This document shows, piece by piece, positions 3,406 to 7,908 of a DNA stretch of 7,908 bases. The position numbers were made by a program, and so were the translations under genes. The DNA is taken from NCBI GenBank assembly GCA_946184215.1, contig CAMHER010000082.1, forward strand, positions 1-7,908. Direction: 5' to 3'. Origin of the DNA: an uncultured Clostridia bacterium. GTDB lineage: Bacteria; Bacillota; Clostridia; Oscillospirales; Oscillospiraceae. The notes beneath the pieces are model-generated. The model saw only the letters and a program-made list of their open reading frames with translations. It did not search any database and had not been told where the DNA came from. Positions within the stretch are counted from its first letter, which is position 1. Each line of letters starts with the position of its first letter.

Positions 3406-6186
3406 ATGGATTACTTGGGACAGGATTTTGCTCTGGCAAGTGAATACGACAGCATGTCCGTGGACGCGATCGTGGCGGAATTCAGAGCCCAGCAGACTGC
3501 TGATGCCGCTTACAGCGCGTCGCCGTCCGGTACTGCGGTTTCGCGAAGGACCTCTCAGACGAAGAAAGCAAAGGGGGAGCATCTTTCCATGCCTTCAAAG
3601 CACCGGAACAAACGCAATAAAGAGCGTCCGCGCGCAGGCCGTGAACAGGCCGCGCCGCAGGACGATTTGGAATATATCGAAAATGAGATCCGCTCCGCCG
3701 TCTTTCAAAACGCGGACGAAATGCATACAGCCCCCGTGCCGGAGCTCTCCCCTGCCGCAGCGCCCGACGAGGGCGTGAAAGCAGAGGCTCAGGCAGTCCC
3801 GGAGGCCGCAAGCGAAAAAGCCGTGGCGCCGGAGAAAAACGCGGTGCCGGAAAAAACCGTTGTGCCGGAAAAAACAGGGCGCAAAAGCGCCCGTCCCAGC
3901 GACGACGAGGTGCGGGAATTTCTCGACGCGTTCAAGCGCGGGGCTTTTCTGGATCTGAGCGAGCACGAGCTGAACAACCCGCCCGTTGAGCCGGACGAGC
4001 GCTTTTACATGGGCGGCGAGCGGGAAAACCGGATCCAGTACGACGGTGTCGATGTGGATATGAGCGCGGACGAAAACTATACCGCGCCGAAGGCGCCGGA
4101 CTATTTTCCGCGCCAAAAGCGGGAAGACGCCGAGGCAGACAGCGACGAAGAGCTGCCCGACCTGCCCAGCGGCCCGCTTGCCGGACTGGGCGAAAAGGTC
4201 TCCGGGCTGTTTCGCCGCCGCGAGCGCGGTCCCAGGATCTCTCCCTCCGTGGAGAGAACTTATGAGAGCGGAAGCCGCGCCACCGCGCTGGATGAGGTGG
4301 AGGAGGGCCCGGCTCAAAAGGACTCTGCCCGGGACGAGATGCAGTTTGAGTCTGCCTTCTCCGATTATGAGGAGGGCGACTACGCCGTCAAACGTGAATA
4401 CGAGACCGCTCCTCCGGATTACGACGATCTCTACAACGAGGCAGCCAATCCCGGCAGCTTCAAGGAATACCTGTTCTCCCGCATTACCGCGCTCCTCTAC
4501 GGTCTGCGCAGCGGCGGCAAGGCCGGCGCCCGCACGATGGAGGACGATGACGAGGATCTGGGCCGCGAGGTCAGCTGTGCCAAGGCCTCGAAATATTACG
4601 GCAGTTATATCCGCTCGATGCGGCTTCGGCTGCGGATCAGCGGCATCCTTCTCTTTGTGATGGCCTGGATCTCGCTGGGTCTCCCCGTGCCGGGTATGCT
4701 GAAGACCTCCGCCGTGTCCAACGCGGTGTGTCTCGGGCTTCAGCTCGGGCTCATGATGCTCTGTCTCGACGTGGTGACGACGGGGATCATGAACACCGTA
4801 CGCGGAAAATTTGGGGCGGACAGCATGGCCGTGGTCGGCTGCGTGCTGACCTCGCTCGACGCGGTGCTGGTGGCAAAGGCCGGGGTAGGAACGCCGCACC
4901 TTTCTCTCTGCCTGATCTCTTCGCTCGCTCTCACCGGCGAAATGTTTGCCGCCGTGCTGCACGCCCGCGCCATGCGCAAGGCGCTGCGGGTCCCGGCGAT
5001 CGGCAAGCGCTGCTTCGCCGTCACCGGGGAGACGGACAGCCGCACGGGCGACATTACGATTCTCAAATCCGTCCGTCCCGCGCTGGGCTTTGTAAGACGC
5101 AGCGAGCAATCCTCGCCTGACGAGGATCTGTTCCGCAAGATCTCCCTGCCGCTGCTTCTGCTCTCCTTTGCGCTTGCGCTCCTGATCGCATTTGTGAAAA
5201 AGGACTTTTCTGATCTCTTTTACATATTCTCCGTAACCTTCTGCCCCGCCGTGCCCTTTGCGGCGATGTGCTGCTATTCCCTGCCGTTCTTCCTCGGCTC
5301 CATGCGTATTTTTTCCAGCGGTGCCGCGATCGCAGGCTGGTCCGGCATGAGCGACATTGGGCAGAGCAAAAACCTGATCGTCACGGATCGTGATCTCTTC
5401 CCGGAGGGCACGGTAGAGGTCGGAACGATCCGCATCTTTGCCGACGAGGATCCGACGGTCATCATCTCCTATGCCGGCAGCATGATGGCAGCGGCCGGAA
5501 GCTGTTCGGCCCAGCCCTTCGGTGAGCTGATGGAGCGCAACGGCTGCCGCCCGCGGAGCATTGAAAACTTTGAATATCTCCCCGGCGGCGGTATGAAGGG
5601 CGTTATCGACAGCCGTGTGATCCTCTGCGGCAACACAGATCTGATGCGGCTGATGAACGTTCGCATCCCCTTCCGTCTTGTGGACAAGACCTCGGTTTTG
5701 CTTTCCGTAGACGGGATCCTCTGCGGGATCTTCAACATGAAATACACCGCCAAGCCCCAGGTGCGCGAAGCGCTGATCGACCTGATGCGCTCGAACCGCC
5801 ATCCGGTCTTTGCGATCCGGGATTTCAACGTCACGCCCGAGATGCTCCACGTTGCCTTCGACGTGGCCACCGACGGCTATGATTTCCCGCCCTATATTGA
5901 TCGTTTTGACATGTCCTCGGCCGAGCCGGGCGAGGACAGCCAGATTGCCGCGATCATCTGCCGCGAGGGGCTCGGTCCGCTTGTTCACACGGCCGACACC
6001 GCCCGCAGCATGTACAGCGCCACGCGCATCAACACCTTCCTTACCGCCTTCAGCGCCTTTTTCGGCGTGCTCTTTGCCGCGGTGCGTCTGCTGGGCGCGG
6101 GCAGTGTTTCCATCGGCCTGCTTTTCGGATTCATGTTCGCCTTTGCGCTGCTGACAGCCGCTGTCAGCTTCTTCAACCGCGTCTGA
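3406..6186 (+). CDS. Large membrane protein, degenerate P1B-like P-type ATPase with long acidic N-terminus
   Basis: This 926-residue protein of no recognised name has a hydrophilic, mostly acidic, low-complexity N-terminus (1-405) with a basic patch (65-80) and PEK repeats (139-156). Predicted helices are near 410-428, 437-459, 472-492, 497-519, 579-598, 603-631, 876-894 and 899-922. This is the P1B heavy-metal ATPase order: four helices, a short loop, two helices, a large cytosolic part, two helices. CPAVP (613-617) sits where CPC lies in the fourth core helix, and 48 residues later IVTDRDLFPEG (658-668) replaces DKTGTLTxG, keeping the Asp (661) but not KTGT. PGGGMKGVIDSRVILCGN (726-743) resembles the end of the nucleotide domain. 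IRDFN (804-808) stands where TGDN belongs, no GDGxND is seen, and the actuator part is cut to about 50 residues. ATP-driven transport is therefore unlikely; a scaffold, sensor or channel-like role is possible. The family link is inferred from pattern, not from a search. Confidence 0.8.
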   Translation: MDYLGQDFALASEYDSMSVDAIVAEFRAQQTADAAYSASPSGTAVSRRTSQTKKAKGEHLSMPSKHRNKRNKERPRAGREQAAPQDDLEYIENEIRSAVFQNADEMHTAPVPELSPAAAPDEGVKAEAQAVPEAASEKAVAPEKNAVPEKTVVPEKTGRKSARPSDDEVREFLDAFKRGAFLDLSEHELNNPPVEPDERFYMGGERENRIQYDGVDVDMSADENYTAPKAPDYFPRQKREDAEADSDEELPDLPSGPLAGLGEKVSGLFRRRERGPRISPSVERTYESGSRATALDEVEEGPAQKDSARDEMQFESAFSDYEEGDYAVKREYETAPPDYDDLYNEAANPGSFKEYLFSRITALLYGLRSGGKAGARTMEDDDEDLGREVSCAKASKYYGSYIRSMRLRLRISGILLFVMAWISLGLPVPGMLKTSAVSNAVCLGLQLGLMMLCLDVVTTGIMNTVRGKFGADSMAVVGCVLTSLDAVLVAKAGVGTPHLSLCLISSLALTGEMFAAVLHARAMRKALRVPAIGKRCFAVTGETDSRTGDITILKSVRPALGFVRRSEQSSPDEDLFRKISLPLLLLSFALALLIAFVKKDFSDLFYIFSVTFCPAVPFAAMCCYSLPFFLGSMRIFSSGAAIAGWSGMSDIGQSKNLIVTDRDLFPEGTVEVGTIRIFADEDPTVIISYAGSMMAAAGSCSAQPFGELMERNGCRPRSIENFEYLPGGGMKGVIDSRVILCGNTDLMRLMNVRIPFRLVDKTSVLLSVDGILCGIFNMKYTAKPQVREALIDLMRSNRHPVFAIRDFNVTPEMLHVAFDVATDGYDFPPYIDRFDMSSAEPGEDSQIAAIICREGLGPLVHTADTARSMYSATRINTFLTAFSAFFGVLFAAVRLLGAGSVSIGLLFGFMFAFALLTAAVSFFNRV
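3820..3873 (+). repeat. Short in-frame PEK repeat
   Basis: Three degenerate units of about 18 bp encode AVAPEKN, AVPEKT and VVPEKT (residues 139-156 of the membrane protein). The last two share GTGCCGGAAAAAAC at 3844-3857 and 3862-3875. Each has a run of six A, which is prone to polymerase or sequencing slippage. The repeat lies in a disordered linker, so unit number may vary between strains. Confidence 0.6.
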
Positions 6187-6206
6187 GAAAAGTGCCAATT
6201 TTCCTG

Positions 6207-6235
6207 TTGCCAAAGGCAAAGGGATAGTGTATAAT
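6207..6235 (+). promoter_or_regulatory. Promoter of the EF-G-like gene
   Basis: A -35 box TTGCCA (6207-6212) is followed by 17 bp and a perfect -10 box TATAAT (6230-6235). The start should be near 6242, giving a leader of about 63 nt. The -35 box is part of a small dyad, TTGCC-AAA-GGCAA (6207-6219), that could bind a regulator. The promoter begins 20 bp after the upstream stop codon, so the EF-G-like gene need not depend on rlmB transcription. Confidence 0.75.
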
Positions 6236-6304
6236 TGATTGGAAATGCTGAATTACTTTGTACCAGTATTCTTTTCACATAACTGACAGAGAGGAATTCA
6301 TCAC

Positions 6305-7908
6305 ATGGAAACTAAAAACATCCGCAATATCTGCCTGATCGGCCACGGCAACTCCGGCAAGACCAGCCTGGCGGAGAGCATGCTCTACGTCACCGGCGCC
6401 ATCGACCGCATGGGTAAGGTCAGCGACGGCAACACCGTCTGTGACTACGACGCCGAAGAGATCGCCCGCCAGATCACCATCTCCACCGCCGTTGCTCCCG
6501 TAAACTTCGCGGGCTGCAAGATCAACGTGCTCGACTGCCCCGGCTATTTTGACTTTGTCGGCGACGTGCTCTGCGCGCTGCGCGCGGTCGAGGCCGGTGT
6601 CATTGTTCTCTCCGCCAAGGACACGGCCGAATCGGTCGCCGTCGGCGCTCAGCGCAGCTGGAAGTACCTCAAGAAGGCCGAGCTGCCGGTCATGTTCTGC
6701 GTGTCCAAGTGCAACGAAGAGCACGGCGATTATTTCAAGGCTCTTGAGACCCTCAAGGGCAAGTACGGCAGCATCGTCTGCCCCGTTACGATCCCCACCT
6801 CCGACGGCAAGGGCGTAATCGATCTCGTGCACAACGTCGCCTATATGACGAACGGCGCCAAGGTCGAGAAGACCGCCGTTCCCGCCGCCGATGCGGGCCA
6901 TGTGGAAGATCTGCGCGCCGAGCTGATGGAAGCTGCCGCCGGTGCCACCGAGGAGCTGATGGAGAAGTTCTTTGAGACGATGGAGCTGGAAGAGGCCGAT
7001 ATCATTGAAGGTCTGAAGGTCGGCGTTGCCGAGCGCGCTGTCGTTCCCGTATTCGCCACCGACGCCATGACCAATGTCGGCACCGTCGCCATGCTCCAGG
7101 GCATTGCGGATTACTGCCCCGCCCCCGAGGAAAAGGCCGGCCCCGCGCTGGGCTTTGTCTTCAAGACCATCTCCGACAAGTTCGGCAAGTACAGCTTCAT
7201 CAAGGTCCTCGCCGGCAGCGTCAACGCGGGCATGAGCCTGCGCAACTGCCGCGCCTCCAGCACCGATAAGCTCGGCCGTATGTACACCATGTGCGGCAAG
7301 AAGTCCACCGAAGTGACCGACGCCTGCTGCGGCGATATCGTCGCCATCGGCAAGATGGATTGGAAGACCGGCGACACCGTCGTCGACTCCAAGGAGGACG
7401 TCGAGCTTCCCGCCATCGAGCTGCCCGATCCGATGTACTCCATGGCTATCGCGCCCAAGACCAAGGGCCAGGACGACAAGGTCGCGGCCGGCCTTGCCAA
7501 GCTGGGCGAAGAGGATATCTCCTTCACGCTCGTCAACAACGCCGAGACCCATCAGATGGTCATCTCCGGCGAGGGCGACATTCAGATCGGCGTCCTCTGC
7601 TCCAAGCTGAAGAATCTCTACAACGTGGAGACCGAGCTTCTGCCCGCCCGCGTTGCTTACCGCGAAAAGATCAAGTCCAAGGTCGAATCCCACGGCCGTC
7701 ACAAGAAGCAGTCCGGCGGCAGCGGCCAGTTCGGTGATGTCTGGATCCGTTTCGAGCCGCAGGAAGAGCAGGACGACATGATCTTCGCCGAGGAAGTCTT
7801 TGGCGGCTCTGTTCCGAAAAACTTCTTCCCGTCCGTTGAAAAGGGCCTGCGCAACGCCGTACAGAAGGGCGTTCTCGCCGGCTACCCGCTCGTCGGCCTG
7901 AAGGCCAC
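6305..7908 (+). CDS. Elongation factor G-like translational GTPase (partial, 3' end outside window)
   Basis: The visible 534 codons cover the G domain, domains II and III and part of domain IV of an EF-G-type protein (usual length near 690). EF-G moves tRNAs and mRNA through the ribosome after peptide transfer. The P-loop GHGNSGKT (13-20) is intact, and switch I has RQITIS (55-60) for RGITI. G3 reads DCPGYFDF (77-84) with Tyr81 in place of the usual catalytic His, a trait of the EF-G-2/EF-G-like branch. G4 reads SKCN (134-137) instead of NKxD, and G5 reads ATDAM (251-255) where GSAL is usual. Domain IV begins with SHGRHKKQSGGSGQFGDV (462-479), a strong EF-G signature. GAGAGGA (6289-6295) lies 9 nt before the ATG. 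Codons are strongly biased to GCC, ATC, AAG and GTC, suggesting high expression. It is likely a paralogue beside a classic fusA rather than the main EF-G; the reading frame is open to the window edge. Confidence 0.9.
   Translation, partial: METKNIRNICLIGHGNSGKTSLAESMLYVTGAIDRMGKVSDGNTVCDYDAEEIARQITISTAVAPVNFAGCKINVLDCPGYFDFVGDVLCALRAVEAGVIVLSAKDTAESVAVGAQRSWKYLKKAELPVMFCVSKCNEEHGDYFKALETLKGKYGSIVCPVTIPTSDGKGVIDLVHNVAYMTNGAKVEKTAVPAADAGHVEDLRAELMEAAAGATEELMEKFFETMELEEADIIEGLKVGVAERAVVPVFATDAMTNVGTVAMLQGIADYCPAPEEKAGPALGFVFKTISDKFGKYSFIKVLAGSVNAGMSLRNCRASSTDKLGRMYTMCGKKSTEVTDACCGDIVAIGKMDWKTGDTVVDSKEDVELPAIELPDPMYSMAIAPKTKGQDDKVAAGLAKLGEEDISFTLVNNAETHQMVISGEGDIQIGVLCSKLKNLYNVETELLPARVAYREKIKSKVESHGRHKKQSGGSGQFGDVWIRFEPQEEQDDMIFAEEVFGGSVPKNFFPSVEKGLRNAVQKGVLAGYPLVGLKA

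Noticed and set aside
2557..3582. Open frame of 341 codons on the minus strand
   Set aside because: It is antisense to rlmB, which has all SpoU motifs in the plus-strand frame.
5023..5034. TGET (residues 540-543) as the actuator TGES motif of the P-type-like protein
   Set aside because: The position between helices 4 and 5 is right, but the flanking sequence does not match an actuator domain and the loop is far too short, so the likeness may be chance.
3595..6219. Open frame of 874 codons on the minus strand
   Set aside because: It runs antisense to the 926-codon membrane protein gene, has no membrane segments or family motifs, is very rich in His, Arg, Gly and Ala, and is a by-product of GC-rich codon bias.
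6275..7702. Open frame of 475 codons on the minus strand
   Set aside because: It is the antisense shadow of the EF-G-like gene, whose motifs, ribosome binding site and promoter are clear. The shadow shows only Gly/Ala/Asp/His-rich sequence.

Overview
The window looks like chromosome of a Gram-positive anaerobe of the class Clostridia, most likely an Oscillospirales-type gut bacterium. This rests on GC-rich genes separated by AT-rich gaps, strong AGGAGG-like ribosome binding sites, TTGACA/TATAAT promoters with 17-bp spacers, and protein types typical of that group (a TPR-like lipoprotein, a rhomboid-like protein with a zinc tail, an RlmB methylase and an EF-G paralogue). No phage, transposon, CRISPR or plasmid hallmark is visible, and no gene looks recently acquired.

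Layout. Positions 1-120 hold two stem-loops that end transcription around a lone minus-strand tRNA-Val(GAC) gene (122-197), which has its own promoter at 218-246. An AT-rich gap follows. A good promoter at 438-466 then drives a predicted lipoprotein (566-1528), and a perfect 16-bp palindrome sits at the expected transcription start. A strong hairpin at 1549-1586 separates this gene from the convergent minus-strand gene 1598-2425, a six-helix rhomboid-fold protein that lacks the catalytic Ser and His and ends in a Cys/His-rich zinc-finger-like tail. Divergent from it is rlmB (2575-3345), a 23S rRNA 2'-O-methyltransferase, followed 60 bp later by a 926-residue membrane protein (3406-6186). The last gene (6305 to the window edge) has its own strong promoter and encodes an EF-G-like translational GTPase cut off by the window end after 534 codons.

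The most unusual gene is 3406-6186. Its C-terminal half follows the helix order of a P1B-type (heavy-metal) P-type ATPase, but the phosphorylation motif, the TGD loop and the GDGxND hinge are all eroded, and about 400 acidic, low-complexity residues precede the membrane part. It appears to be a P-type pseudo-ATPase. The EF-G-like protein next to it is also atypical: its G3 motif has Tyr for the catalytic His, its NKxD motif reads SKCN, and G5 is altered. With the rhomboid-like gene, three of the five protein genes look like members of enzyme families with changed or lost active-site residues.

How they work together. rlmB and the EF-G-like gene both concern the ribosome. The pseudo-ATPase lies between them on the same strand and may be co-transcribed with rlmB, as no terminator is visible between them. 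Nothing in the sequence shows a functional link between the membrane protein and translation. The lipoprotein and rhomboid-like genes are separate transcription units.
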